The notes beneath the pieces were generated by a model that saw nothing but the letters and a program-made list of their open reading frames with translations, searched no databases and was not told where the DNA came from. The translations under genes were made by a program, and so were the position numbers. From NCBI GenBank assembly GCA_021797825.1, contig JAJZZA010000003.1, positions 1-64,000 on the forward strand: a stretch of 64,000 nucleotides of DNA. The letters are read 5' to 3'. Below are positions 41,959 to 52,031 of this stretch, piece by piece. Source of the DNA: Bacillota bacterium (lineage in GTDB: Bacteria > Bacillota > Sulfobacillia > Sulfobacillales > Sulfobacillaceae). The number at the start of each line of letters is the position of its first letter. Position 1 is the first letter of the stretch.

Positions 41959-42279
41959 CTATCCGATCAAGGATTGCAGCCGCAGCGCCATTGACATGTC
42001 ACCCGCCACCGACAACTTTCCACTCATAAAGGCCGTCATCGGATTCAGCCGGCCTTGTGCCAACTCCTTAAAATCCTGAGCGTCCATGGTGACGGTCACA
42101 CCCGCCGAAAGTATGGTGCCTTCGGATATCCGCGCGCCGTTCTCATCGACCGTAACCCAGTACTGGGCGGCATCATCACCGGTCAGATTGAACTGGTAGG
42201 TTCCTTGCGAATTGGTGAGCTGACCGGTTTTTTCAGCCAGACGCCCCTGCAATTCGGCAAATACTTCGCGAGTGGTCAT
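41959..42279 (-). CDS. SCP2 sterol-binding-domain protein
   Basis: A 106-residue protein consisting of one SCP2 fold: LQGRLAEKTGQLTNSQGTYQ, VTVDENGARISEG, and PMTAFMSGKLSVAGDMSMAL. The last is the family hallmark. SCP2 proteins bind fatty acyl-CoA or other lipids in a hydrophobic tunnel. Between thiolase and acyl-CoA dehydrogenase genes, a lipid-carrier role in fatty acid breakdown is likely. GGAGGGG precedes the ATG. Confidence 0.88.
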   Translation of the reverse strand: MTTREVFAELQGRLAEKTGQLTNSQGTYQFNLTGDDAAQYWVTVDENGARISEGTILSAGVTVTMDAQDFKELAQGRLNPMTAFMSGKLSVAGDMSMALRLQSLIG

Positions 42280-42362
42280 CGATTCCCCTCCTTGTGCTGT
42301 GTCAGCGCACCGTGTTTCCCGACCCCGGCGTGCCGCGCGGACCGGCGCTGGGCGACGGCCGG

Positions 42363-43502
42363 TTACATCATGCGGGTCATGACCCGCTTTTGAATTTGGC
42401 TGGTGCCCTCATAGATGGACATGATCTTGGCGTCGCGGAACCACTTTTCCACGGGATAATCGCGCATGTACCCGTTGCCTCCCAGAGTTTGCACCGCTTG
42501 CGTCGTGACTTCCATCGCCATGTCCCCGCAAAAAGCTTTGGCCATGGACCCTTCCAAATTACACGACAGATGTTGATCCCCTAACCACGCCGCACGATAA
42601 GCCAGCAGCCGGCCCGACTCGATTTTGATCAGCATGTCGGCCAACGGAAAGGCCACGCCTTGATTGTAATAGACCGGATGGCCGAATTGGACCCGCTCCT
42701 TGGCATACTTTAGGGCATATTCGTAGGCCGCGCGGGCAACCCCGACGGCCGCGATGGCTACCGTTGGCCGTGAATGCTCGAGCATTTTCATCGCGCCGAC
42801 AAATGCCAGATTTTCCGGCCCCAACCGGTTTTCTTCGGGAACGCGGACGTCCTCGAAGCGCACCTCGGCGGTGTGACTGGCGCGCAAGCCAAGTTTTTTA
42901 AACTTTTTGCCGGACGAAATGCCCGCCGTCTGCTTATCCATCACAAAGGCGGAGACGCCGGCATAGCCCGCCGTCGGATCAGTCTTGGCGAAGACCACAT
43001 AGACATCGGCGATTCCGCCGTTGGTAATAAAGGTTTTGGCGCCGTTAATGACATAGTGGTCGCCGTGTTTGACAGCGCGGGTCGTCATCGCCACCACGTC
43101 CGAGCCGGCATTGGGCTCGGTCAAGCACATCGCGCCCAAACGCACCTGGTTGGGATCGGTAAATAGGGGAAGCCAGCGTCTTTTCTGTTCGTCCGACCCC
43201 ATTTCCAATATCGGCAGGGCTGCCAGACCAATGCCTCCCATGGCGGTGGCGATGCCCGCGCATCCCCAAAACAATTCTTCGCCTACCACCAATTGGTTGA
43301 CCAAGCCGGACAAACCGGCTCCGCCGTACTCTTCCGGAATGGCGTAGGACAACAATCCCGCCGCGGCGGCCTTCTCGAGAACGGGCCACGGCGTTTCTTC
43401 GAGTTCATCATAATGGGCGGCCACCGGGCGCATCTCGCGCTCGGCGAAGCCGTGGGCCCATTCGCGCAACTCAAGTTGGTCGGTGGTCAATGCGAAATCC
43501 AC
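42363..43502 (-). CDS. Acyl-CoA dehydrogenase
   Basis: A 379-residue FAD enzyme that introduces the first double bond in beta-oxidation. Signatures are AMCLTEPNAGSD, the GLRASHTAEVRFEDVRVP block, FGDMAMEVTTQAVQTLGGNGYM and the C-terminal EGTSQIQKRVMTR, where the glutamate is the usual catalytic base. It starts at GTG 43502 after a GGGGGAGG site. An extended -10 TGGTAAACT lies at 43546-43538. Confidence 0.94.
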   Translation of the reverse strand: MDFALTTDQLELREWAHGFAEREMRPVAAHYDELEETPWPVLEKAAAAGLLSYAIPEEYGGAGLSGLVNQLVVGEELFWGCAGIATAMGGIGLAALPILEMGSDEQKRRWLPLFTDPNQVRLGAMCLTEPNAGSDVVAMTTRAVKHGDHYVINGAKTFITNGGIADVYVVFAKTDPTAGYAGVSAFVMDKQTAGISSGKKFKKLGLRASHTAEVRFEDVRVPEENRLGPENLAFVGAMKMLEHSRPTVAIAAVGVARAAYEYALKYAKERVQFGHPVYYNQGVAFPLADMLIKIESGRLLAYRAAWLGDQHLSCNLEGSMAKAFCGDMAMEVTTQAVQTLGGNGYMRDYPVEKWFRDAKIMSIYEGTSQIQKRVMTRMM

Positions 43503-43537
43503 CTGACCTCCCCCTCTCTAATGTTGCATCCGTCATT

Positions 43538-43546
43538 AGTTTACCA
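43538..43546 (-). promoter_or_regulatory. Extended -10 (TGGTAAACT) for the acyl-CoA dehydrogenase gene
   Basis: TG-G-TAAACT reading on the minus strand, about 36 nt before GTG 43502. It matches the TGnTAnAAT pattern found before lexA, the ynbB-like gene, ppx and dacF. Confidence 0.45.
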
Positions 43547-43588
43547 TGGCAATCTTTTAGTTGAAAGCGCCCGCCATAATTTTCTCGG

Positions 43589-45235
43589 CTAAAAGAGCAG
43601 CTTCTCCAATACCGGCAGCGGGGGTGCGCCATGGCTCAGCACCGAGTCGTGAAACCGGCCCAGTCGGAAGGCGGGCTCCCTGCGGGCGCGCTCGCGAAGT
43701 CGCAGGAACTCCAGCTTGCCTAACGTGTAAATGAGGTAGAAGGGGTCCATCGTGCCGCGCAGGGCCTCGCGGCGGGCGTTGACCGGCGCCATCAGGCACT
43801 CGGTTTCGAAGAACGCTTGCGCCGCGTCGAGCGTCATGTCTCCGGCATGCAGCCGGATCGCCACAATAAAGCGTCCGACCCGTTCCAACGCCTCCATCGT
43901 CTGCATCAGACGCATTTGCGGTTGGCCGTCGCCATAACCCTCCTCGACCAGCATTTCTTCTACGTAATGCGCCCACCCTTCGATGAAGGCGTTGGAGGGG
44001 AGAACCTTGCGGATGGTACTGCGACCGCGGGGAAAATGCAAAAACTGCACGAAGTGTCCGGGATAGACCTCGTGCGCGGAAATGATGCGCGTGGCCCAGT
44101 GATTGTAACCCCGCAGATGGCCTTCGATATCGGACGCCGGCCAATGCGGGTCGGGCAAGGTCACCTGGTAGTAGGCTTGGGTGGTCAGCGGTTCGAACGG
44201 GCCCGGCGGGTCAATTGAGGCAAATGTGGTCATTCGCAGAAACGGGGGAGTTTGCACCACCTCGGGATGGGCGACGGGTGGAATCGTCATCAGATCGCGC
44301 GTCCGGCAAAACGACTCGAGTTCACCCAATACCTTGGCCACATAGCCCAGTAGATGCTCGGCGGACGGATGCCGCGCACCGACTTCGTGCAGCACCTGCT
44401 GCGGCGTCTGGCCCGGCGCGATGGCACCGGCCGCTGCCGAGAAGGCATCCTTTAGGCGATCCAATTCCGCATAGCCCTGCCGCAAGAGTTCCGGCAAGGG
44501 GATGCTAACCGCCTCTTGCAGGGCCAATCTCTCGCTGTAACGGGCTTCGCCGAGACGGAAATCGCCTTGAGCGCGGGGCCGCAGCTCATCGCGCAAGTAC
44601 TGCGCGAAGGCGCCATAAGCTTTTCCAGCCACCTGACCGGCCTCCGCGACCGCCGCGGCTTCGCGAGGCGCGGCGGCGAAGGCCGCCGGGATGAGGTCGG
44701 TTAAGAGGGGGATGGTGGCTTGGAATTGCGCGATGGCGACATCGACAAAGAGCGCTGGCGGATTGTCCAGTGCGGCGCGGGCGGCCGCCAGCAGGCGGGG
44801 CACTTCGCGCAGGCGATTGGCCGCCTGCCGGGCGCGCTCGGCGAGCGGAGCATACTGTCGCCTGGCCACCGGCAACAGGCTTCCGCTAATTACGCTGTTC
44901 CACAGATTCGGATCGTGCGACTCGGGATGGTCGCGGCTTTCGTCAAGCCAGAGGCTTTGTAACTGTCCCCCCAAGACCGTCCAGTCGGCGCTGTCGGCGG
45001 GGCTCAGGGCCGCCGGGTTGAGGCCTTTTAGCCGTTCGAGCGCGCCGGCCAGGGCATGGGCGAAACGGGTGCGGGCCAGAGAATCGGTGGGCGGCATCAG
45101 GTCGTCCCATTGGTGCAAGCCGAGCGACGTCGCCCAAAAGGGGTAATATTCCAGAACTTTCGGCAAAATGTCGCGCGCGACGGCGCGTAGACCCGGGTGG
45201 GTGGGCAGTCCCTCGTCAAACCCTTGCGATGTCAT
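43589..45235 (-). CDS. DUF885-family protein, metallopeptidase-like
   Basis: A 548-residue DUF885 protein. The motif ISAHEVYPGHFVQF resembles the HExxxGH zinc-binding site proposed for this family, and NAFIEGWAHYVEEMLVEEGY gives the downstream glutamate. These proteins are regarded as distant zinc carboxypeptidase-like enzymes, but a substrate is not established. The start is ATG 45235, just after AAGGAGG; the frame continues far upstream without homology. No signal peptide is apparent, so it is probably cytoplasmic. Confidence 0.85.
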   Translation of the reverse strand: MTSQGFDEGLPTHPGLRAVARDILPKVLEYYPFWATSLGLHQWDDLMPPTDSLARTRFAHALAGALERLKGLNPAALSPADSADWTVLGGQLQSLWLDESRDHPESHDPNLWNSVISGSLLPVARRQYAPLAERARQAANRLREVPRLLAAARAALDNPPALFVDVAIAQFQATIPLLTDLIPAAFAAAPREAAAVAEAGQVAGKAYGAFAQYLRDELRPRAQGDFRLGEARYSERLALQEAVSIPLPELLRQGYAELDRLKDAFSAAAGAIAPGQTPQQVLHEVGARHPSAEHLLGYVAKVLGELESFCRTRDLMTIPPVAHPEVVQTPPFLRMTTFASIDPPGPFEPLTTQAYYQVTLPDPHWPASDIEGHLRGYNHWATRIISAHEVYPGHFVQFLHFPRGRSTIRKVLPSNAFIEGWAHYVEEMLVEEGYGDGQPQMRLMQTMEALERVGRFIVAIRLHAGDMTLDAAQAFFETECLMAPVNARREALRGTMDPFYLIYTLGKLEFLRLRERARREPAFRLGRFHDSVLSHGAPPLPVLEKLLF

Positions 45236-45282
45236 ATGAGCCTCCTTGTGGTAGGGTTGGCCAACCCGCCAGCGGCTGTCGG

Positions 45283-45678
45283 CTAATGCTTGGCGCAATC
45301 CGGATGGACGCGATCGGGCGGCCGACGCCAACCCCGACGCAATCCGGCAACCGGTGCGGCCCGGCAGATGGCGACGAAAACGGCCCCCAGCGCCTTTGCC
45401 CGCCAGCAGACCCAGCGCAAGACTACCACCTCCACAAGGAGGATGGGCCGATAGGCGGCGGCAGGCAGCGGCCGCGGCCAGGCACCCCTGCGGGGCGCGG
45501 CGCTGGCACCGGTTTTGGCGGCCGCGAGCCAAGCCATGATTCCGGTCACTCCGACGTCGGTCGCGATGATGGCCGGCGTCCGGAAAGAAACCGCTGCACC
45601 CCCGCGCTCCGGGGCGACCGTCGCGCAGCGCGAGGCGAATACCAGGATATCGGCTAGGACGGCGGTGACCTGACGCAT
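45283..45678 (-). CDS. Possible small membrane protein divergent from lexA
   Basis: A 131-codon frame from ATG 45678, 9 nt after GGGGG, with hydrophobic stretches (VTAVLADILVFAS, ILLVEVVVLRWVCW, ALGAVFVAICRA) and an arginine-rich tail. I recognise no family. In many Gram-positives a LexA-controlled division inhibitor is divergent from lexA, but this protein lacks the LysM expected of YneA. It could be a chance frame. Confidence 0.25.
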   Translation of the reverse strand: MRQVTAVLADILVFASRCATVAPERGGAAVSFRTPAIIATDVGVTGIMAWLAAAKTGASAAPRRGAWPRPLPAAAYRPILLVEVVVLRWVCWRAKALGAVFVAICRAAPVAGLRRGWRRPPDRVHPDCAKH

Positions 45679-45706
45679 TGCGGTTTCCCCCATGTCCGTG
45701 TTGCTA

Positions 45707-45715
45707 TGGTACAAT
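45707..45715 (+). promoter_or_regulatory. Extended -10 promoter element of lexA (TGGTACAAT)
   Basis: TG-G-TACAAT ends 27 nt before the lexA ATG. No TTGACA-like hexamer stands 17 nt upstream. No GAAC-N4-GTTC LexA box is seen nearby. Confidence 0.55.
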
Positions 45716-45742
45716 ATCCCACAGAAGATTGGGAGGTGGGCC

Positions 45743-46339
45743 ATGCCACGGCAGACCAACCAGCAATGGCGAATCGTCGACTTTATTCGCGGCTATGTCG
45801 CAGACCATGGGTATCCGCCGTCGGTGCGGGAAATTGCAGCCGGCGTCGGACTGCGGTCAACGGCGAGCGTGGCGCGCCATCTCAAGGCGTTGGAGGCCGC
45901 TGGCCACATCTCGCATCCGCCGCTTAAACGGCGGGCGTGGACCGTGGAACCCGCGCTGGCATCCCCCACCCTGCGTGTTCCTTTGGTTGGCAAAATCACG
46001 GCGGGCCTTCCCATCTTGGCCATCGAGCAACAGGAGGATATGCTGACCTTGCCCGCTATGTTGTTTCGCCGCCGGCCCGACTACGTGTTGCGGGTTGTCG
46101 GCGATTCCATGGTCGAGGCCGGGATCGAGGATGGCGACATGGTTGCGGTTCAGTCAACCACGATGGCTGACAATGGCGCTATCGTCATTGCCCTGTTGGG
46201 CGATGAGGCGACCGTCAAGTATTTAGAGCGGTTGCCCGACACCATTCGCTTGCTGCCGGCCAATCCCCGGTACGCCCCCATTGAGGATCCCGGCATTCAA
46301 GTGCTGGGGGTGGTGGTGGGCTTGGTGCGCAGCTATTAG
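45743..46339 (+). CDS. lexA: LexA repressor
   Basis: A 198-residue SOS repressor. An N-terminal winged helix reads VADHGYPPSVREIAAGVGL with RSTASVARHLKALEAAG. The self-cleavage site is Ala-Gly in ITAGLPILA. The catalytic serine is in RVVGDSMVEAGI and the lysine in EATVKYLER. RecA-stimulated autocleavage would relieve repression of DNA-repair genes. GGGAGG precedes ATG 45743. The gene ends four bases inside the convergent PLP-enzyme gene. Confidence 0.95.
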   Translation: MPRQTNQQWRIVDFIRGYVADHGYPPSVREIAAGVGLRSTASVARHLKALEAAGHISHPPLKRRAWTVEPALASPTLRVPLVGKITAGLPILAIEQQEDMLTLPAMLFRRRPDYVLRVVGDSMVEAGIEDGDMVAVQSTTMADNGAIVIALLGDEATVKYLERLPDTIRLLPANPRYAPIEDPGIQVLGVVVGLVRSY

Positions 46340-47517
46340 AGCGCCGCCAAGGCGGCGTCTGCCGCCAAAACCGCGTGCCAGCGTGACAACCCGCCTTGAA
46401 GGTATACGCGATAGGGCGGGCGCAGCGGGGCATCGGCAGATAACTCCAGCGATCCTCCGGGGACAAACCCCCCAGCGGCCATAATAACTTCATGATCGTA
46501 ACCCGGCATGCGCCACGGCTCGGGATGGGCCATGGCATCAACCGGGGAAACGGCTTGCACGGCTCGGCAGAACCGCATCACCCGTTCGGCGGAACCCACG
46601 TCAATGGCGGTGACAATATCGTGCTGCGGGTTGCCGGGCGCGGGACTCACCCGATATCCTGCCCGGTCGAACAGATAGCGGGCGTAGATGGCCCCCATCA
46701 AGGCTTCTCCGACCAGAGTCGGGGCCATAAACCAGCCTTGTGCCATAAGACGTTGATAAGAGCCGGTGGGGCCGATCTCCAGTCCCAGCGACGGAGCGAA
46801 CAGGGCGTCCGCGACCTGTTCCACCAGATGCCGGCGCCCCGCGACATACCCGCCGGTGGGCGCGATCCCCCCGCCCGGATTCTTCAGCAGGCTGCCCGCC
46901 GCCAGGTCGGCTCCCCAGTGGGTCGGTTCTTCAGTTTCGGTGAATTCTCCATAACAGTTGTCGACCACCACCGTCGCCCCCAGCCGGTGGGCTTGATCGG
47001 CGATGGCGGCCAGTTGCGCCGGGCCCCAGGCCGGCCGCTCCTGGTATCCGCGGGACCGCTGCGCATAGACCACCGTGGGGCCAGGTTGGTGGGCCGCGCT
47101 CGACCAATCCGGAGCCCCTTCGGCGGAAAGTCCCAGCGTGGCGACGGTAACCCCCAAATCCGGCAGGCATCCGCGCCCGGGTCCGTAAAGGAAACGATTG
47201 AGCGTGTCGTATACCGGTCCTCCGGCAATCCAAAGGGTGTCGCCCGGGCGCAGCAAACCCCGCAGCACGGTCGTCAGGACATGCGTCCCCGAGGCCCATT
47301 GCGAGCGCACCAGGGCCGCCTCCGCTCCAAATAGGCGGGCCACTAGGCGGTCAAGACGTTCACGCCCGCGGTCATCGTAACCGTAGCCGGCCGTTCCCGC
47401 CAGGTCGGGAGCGGTCAGTCCGCTTTCCGAAAAAGCGTGGATGACCCGGGCGGCGTTGTCGGCCACGATAGCCGTGATCGGCTCCCAAGCGCGTTGAATG
47501 GCTGGATCAATGGTCAT
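46336..47517 (-). CDS. ynbB: YnbB-like PLP enzyme (methionine gamma-lyase/aluminium-resistance family)
   Basis: A 393-residue fold-type I PLP enzyme. The PLP lysine is in AAGSLLKNPGGGIAPTGGYV, and VVVDNCYGEF carries the cofactor-binding aspartate. RSQWASGTHVL is also typical of this family, annotated as aluminium resistance or methionine gamma-lyase-like. Its true substrate is not established. In Bacillus and relatives ynbB follows hflX and spoVK; here a SpoVK-like gene and a small GTPase gene lie directly upstream. GAGGAG stands before ATG 47517, and an extended -10 at 47576-47568 gives it its own promoter. Confidence 0.9.
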   Translation of the reverse strand: MTIDPAIQRAWEPITAIVADNAARVIHAFSESGLTAPDLAGTAGYGYDDRGRERLDRLVARLFGAEAALVRSQWASGTHVLTTVLRGLLRPGDTLWIAGGPVYDTLNRFLYGPGRGCLPDLGVTVATLGLSAEGAPDWSSAAHQPGPTVVYAQRSRGYQERPAWGPAQLAAIADQAHRLGATVVVDNCYGEFTETEEPTHWGADLAAGSLLKNPGGGIAPTGGYVAGRRHLVEQVADALFAPSLGLEIGPTGSYQRLMAQGWFMAPTLVGEALMGAIYARYLFDRAGYRVSPAPGNPQHDIVTAIDVGSAERVMRFCRAVQAVSPVDAMAHPEPWRMPGYDHEVIMAAGGFVPGGSLELSADAPLRPPYRVYLQGGLSRWHAVLAADAALAAL

Positions 47518-47567
47518 GGCGGTCTCCTCTTCCCCAGGCGATGGGGTGCAAAACCATCACCGGAGGG

Positions 47568-47576
47568 ATTGTATCA
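47568..47576 (-). promoter_or_regulatory. Extended -10 (TGATACAAT) of the ynbB-like gene
   Basis: TG-A-TACAAT on the minus strand, about 50 nt before ATG 47517, in the 130-nt gap between the GTPase and ynbB-like genes. Confidence 0.5.
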
Positions 47577-47650
47577 TGGGACGTTGGGAAACGGGAACTC
47601 CGCGGTGCGAAAGGCCTGGCCACGGGCGCGGGTTTCACGCCAACGCCGGG

Positions 47651-48256
47651 TTAGGCCAGATGCCGGAAAACAAAACTCTTCACTTCGCGAAATCCGCGCC
47701 GGGTTAGGGCCGATATCCCCAGCACGGGCAACCCGCGATAACGGTCGCGAACCAGGCGCAACCCGTCGGCGGAGCCCGGAGCATCCATTTTATTGGCAAG
47801 GATGGCGTAGGGACGGTTTGGCGATGCGTAGCGGACAATTTCATCATCTACCGCCCCCAGAGCCTCCACCCGGTCGGTATGAACGGCGCAGGCGTCCACC
47901 AGATGCAGCACCAAATGCGAATGACTCAACCGGTCGAGGGTGTCCGCCATGGCCCGGCGGACCATCAGTTGATCGTGGATCCCCTCGCTAATGCCAACCG
48001 TATCCACCAGGGTCAGTGTGCGTCGGCTCTTGCCGTCAGCCAGCTCGATGGCTATCAGATGGGCCACCCCGGTGCGATGGGGCGCTCGCGAGACCAGTTG
48101 ATGGCGGGCGCGCTCCAGGGGCAAGCGTTGATGATGAGCCCCGCCTTCCCCATCCGTCACCTCCAGGCGTATTTCCTTAAGTCCCAGATAGGCAGCGAAA
48201 TTTAAGACAAAGAGGGATTTGCCGGCGTTGGGTTTGCCGATCACCAAGGCGTTCAC
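47651..48256 (-). CDS. Small GTPase in the spoVK-ynbB locus
   Basis: A 201-residue single-G-domain protein. The P-loop is VIGKPNAGKSLF, G3 is TLVDTVGISEG, and G4 is ILANKMDAPGSA. GISALTRRGF is near G5. It has neither the N-terminal ribosome-binding domain of HflX nor the KH domain of Era/Der, so it is not a standard translational GTPase. It starts at GTG 48256 directly after the stop of the SpoVK-like gene, with GGGAG in that gene's last codons, so the two proteins are made together. A sporulation role follows only from that coupling. Confidence 0.82.
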   Translation of the reverse strand: MNALVIGKPNAGKSLFVLNFAAYLGLKEIRLEVTDGEGGAHHQRLPLERARHQLVSRAPHRTGVAHLIAIELADGKSRRTLTLVDTVGISEGIHDQLMVRRAMADTLDRLSHSHLVLHLVDACAVHTDRVEALGAVDDEIVRYASPNRPYAILANKMDAPGSADGLRLVRDRYRGLPVLGISALTRRGFREVKSFVFRHLA

Positions 48257-49237
48257 CTATAAGCTCCCTTCAAAATCCGCCCAGGTCAAGAGCATCAGAT
48301 CGCTACGGCTTAGGTTGGGCAAGGGACTTAAGCGAACGGCTTGCTGCCGGATTGCGCGTTCCAGAAGATTGCGCACCAAGCGCGCGTTGCCCGCGTTGGC
48401 ATGCCAAAATCCCGCCCGGCTCGCCAGGTACTGGGTCAAACGGGCTTGGGCCTCAGCATCCAGGTGATATTGCCGGTCCTCCAACATAAGACGGCAAATG
48501 GCTACCAGTTCCGCCGGCCGGTAGTCCGGAAACGTGAGGTGAATGGGAAAGCGCGAGAGCAGACCCGGATTGGAGGCCATGAGCCAGGCCATCTCATCCG
48601 GGTATCCGGCCAGGATGAGAATGAACTCGTCGCGATGGTTCTCCAATGCCGCCACCAACGTGTCGATGGCTTCTTTTCCGAAGTCCTTGTCCCCACCCCG
48701 CGCCAAGGCATACGCTTCGTCCACAAACAGGATCCCGCCTAACGCCCGCTTGATGGCGTCACGGGTTTTCTGAGCGGTGTGGCCAATATACTCCCCGACC
48801 AGATCCGCTCGCTCCACCTCCACCAAGTGTCCCTTGGGGAGGACATCGAGCGCTTGCAAGAGACGTCCCAGGACCCGCGCCACGGTGGTTTTGCCGGTGC
48901 CTGGTGCCCCTTTGAAGACCATGTGGAGCATTTGCGACTCGGTCCGCAGGCCAACGGCGGCCCTCCGGCTCTGGATATCGATGAAGGCGCGCAATTCGGC
49001 AACGAGCTGCTTGACCTCCGCCAAACCGACTAAGTTGTTGAGCTCCGCCAGGATGTGGTCAATCCGATCGGGTGACGCGCCGGGCGCATCTGGTCGCCCG
49101 GGCGCGGCATGCCGCTCGATTCGCGCCAAGTGCCGGAGGGCAGCATCGGGCGTCAGGCGGCCACTCTCCAGCCAATGCAGCACTTCGCGGGTCGAAAGCG
49201 GATCGGAATGATCGGAGGGCAACACCGACGCAGGCAT
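48257..49237 (-). CDS. spoVK: Stage V sporulation protein K-like AAA+ ATPase
   Basis: A 326-residue CbxX/CfxQ-type AAA+ ATPase. An N-terminal helical part is followed by LNNLVGLAEVKQLVAELRAF. Walker A is FKGAPGTGKTTVARVL, the pore region has ADLVGEYIGHTAQKT, and Walker B is GGILFVDEAYAL. Sensor and arginine residues follow in LILAGYPDEM and NPGLLSRFPIHLTFPDY. In Bacillus SpoVK is made late in sporulation and contributes to spore maturation. The start is ATG 49237, 8 nt after AAAGGA. Confidence 0.9.
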   Translation of the reverse strand: MPASVLPSDHSDPLSTREVLHWLESGRLTPDAALRHLARIERHAAPGRPDAPGASPDRIDHILAELNNLVGLAEVKQLVAELRAFIDIQSRRAAVGLRTESQMLHMVFKGAPGTGKTTVARVLGRLLQALDVLPKGHLVEVERADLVGEYIGHTAQKTRDAIKRALGGILFVDEAYALARGGDKDFGKEAIDTLVAALENHRDEFILILAGYPDEMAWLMASNPGLLSRFPIHLTFPDYRPAELVAICRLMLEDRQYHLDAEAQARLTQYLASRAGFWHANAGNARLVRNLLERAIRQQAVRLSPLPNLSRSDLMLLTWADFEGSL

Positions 49238-49885
49238 GGGATCATTCCTTTCCAAGGGACCCCGAAGTGAGGTCCCGGCCGTGTTGGTTGGCCCCTCTCC
49301 CGGGATGCGGGAGGCGGCGCCTGTTAGTTATATATGCGTCACGGCGGGGCAAATCTGCCTGTCCGGGGGTTAAGCCCGTACGGTCTTCTGGCGGTAAAAT
49401 GCCTTTAATCCCCGGCACATCAGCATTGGTGGAACCATCGCGCAGGCGGCTCCCTGGATTCCCCCGGAAATTGGTGCGATGGTAAGAAAACGCGCCATCG
49501 GCGTGAACGAGGCGGTGGCAGGGTTGGCGCTGTCTAGGGCACTCCCGCTGCCCCCCCCCGCCCTGGCTGAATACCCTAGAAACGCAACCGGGTTGATGGG
49601 GACTCCGCCATCCTTACGCCGCTTAGCGACACGCCGTGATATGACGCGCCATCACCACGCCCCACTCCATCCTGCCCATCGGGTTAACGGCTTGGGCCCG
49701 GTAATTCCCCACCGTGCGCATCGTGCCCTGGGGCATCCCGCTCGGCAGCCAGAGCCCGCACTTGCTCAGCGGTTCCCATTCACTAAGACGGCCGCGAGGA
49801 ACACCGAGGGCCCCGGCCGTATGGTTTTCGGCTCGGGGCCCGCCGCGTTCCTCTGTCGCCTACGCCGGGTTGGCGGGGATCGCGA
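49238..49885. other. Intergenic stretch between spoVK-like gene and thiC
   Basis: About 650 bases without a supported gene; the open frames are short and arginine/proline-rich. No RNA gene, terminator or promoter element could be assigned. Confidence 0.4.
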
Positions 49886-51667
<1,782 letters not shown>

Positions 51668-51733
51668 TCAGGAATGTGGTCAAGAGCCGGCTTTGCCACC
51701 TACGGCGGGCGTCTGCCAGGAAGGGGGGTGGGG

Positions 51734-51757
51734 CGGCGGGTTCTCGCTTGATCCCGC
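51734..51757 (-). promoter_or_regulatory. Hairpin between TPP riboswitch and thiC
   Basis: GGCGGG and CCCGCC form a 6-bp stem with a 12-nt loop just downstream of the aptamer on the thiC strand. It lacks a U tract, so it may be part of the expression platform without being a classical terminator. Confidence 0.35.
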
Positions 51758-51763
51758 CTGTTA

Positions 51764-51853
51764 GGGAACCTCTCCCTCCGCTGGCATTACCCAGATCAGG
51801 TGAACGGTCGGCGGGACCCCCCCGCCCTCTCAGCCCGAGAATTCGAGCTCCCG
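51764..51853 (-). promoter_or_regulatory. TPP riboswitch (THI element)
   Basis: On the minus strand the leader has the conserved GGGCTGAGAG segment and, about 30 nt later, ACCTGATCTGGGTAATGCC with GCGGAGGGA. These are the pyrimidine- and pyrophosphate-sensing parts of the TPP aptamer, closed by a GGGAGC/GGTTCCC-type P1. It lies about 110 nt upstream of the thiC start. Confidence 0.93.
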
Positions 51854-52031
51854 TGCGCCGGCCACGTACGCCTGCGTCTAATGCTTAACGTATCATGACG
51901 GGGGACTGCGGGCAACCGCCGGCGGCGTCGCCAGATCAAAAAATCATCCATCCTCACCCCTCTCTTCACAGGCAATATCTGCCAACGAGCGCATATGATG
52001 TCTAGGACAAACCCTTTCGTAGAGGAGATGG

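Noticed and set aside
45660-45742. LexA box in the lexA promoter
   Set aside because: No GAAC-N4-GTTC or similar palindrome was found; autoregulation cannot be shown from sequence.
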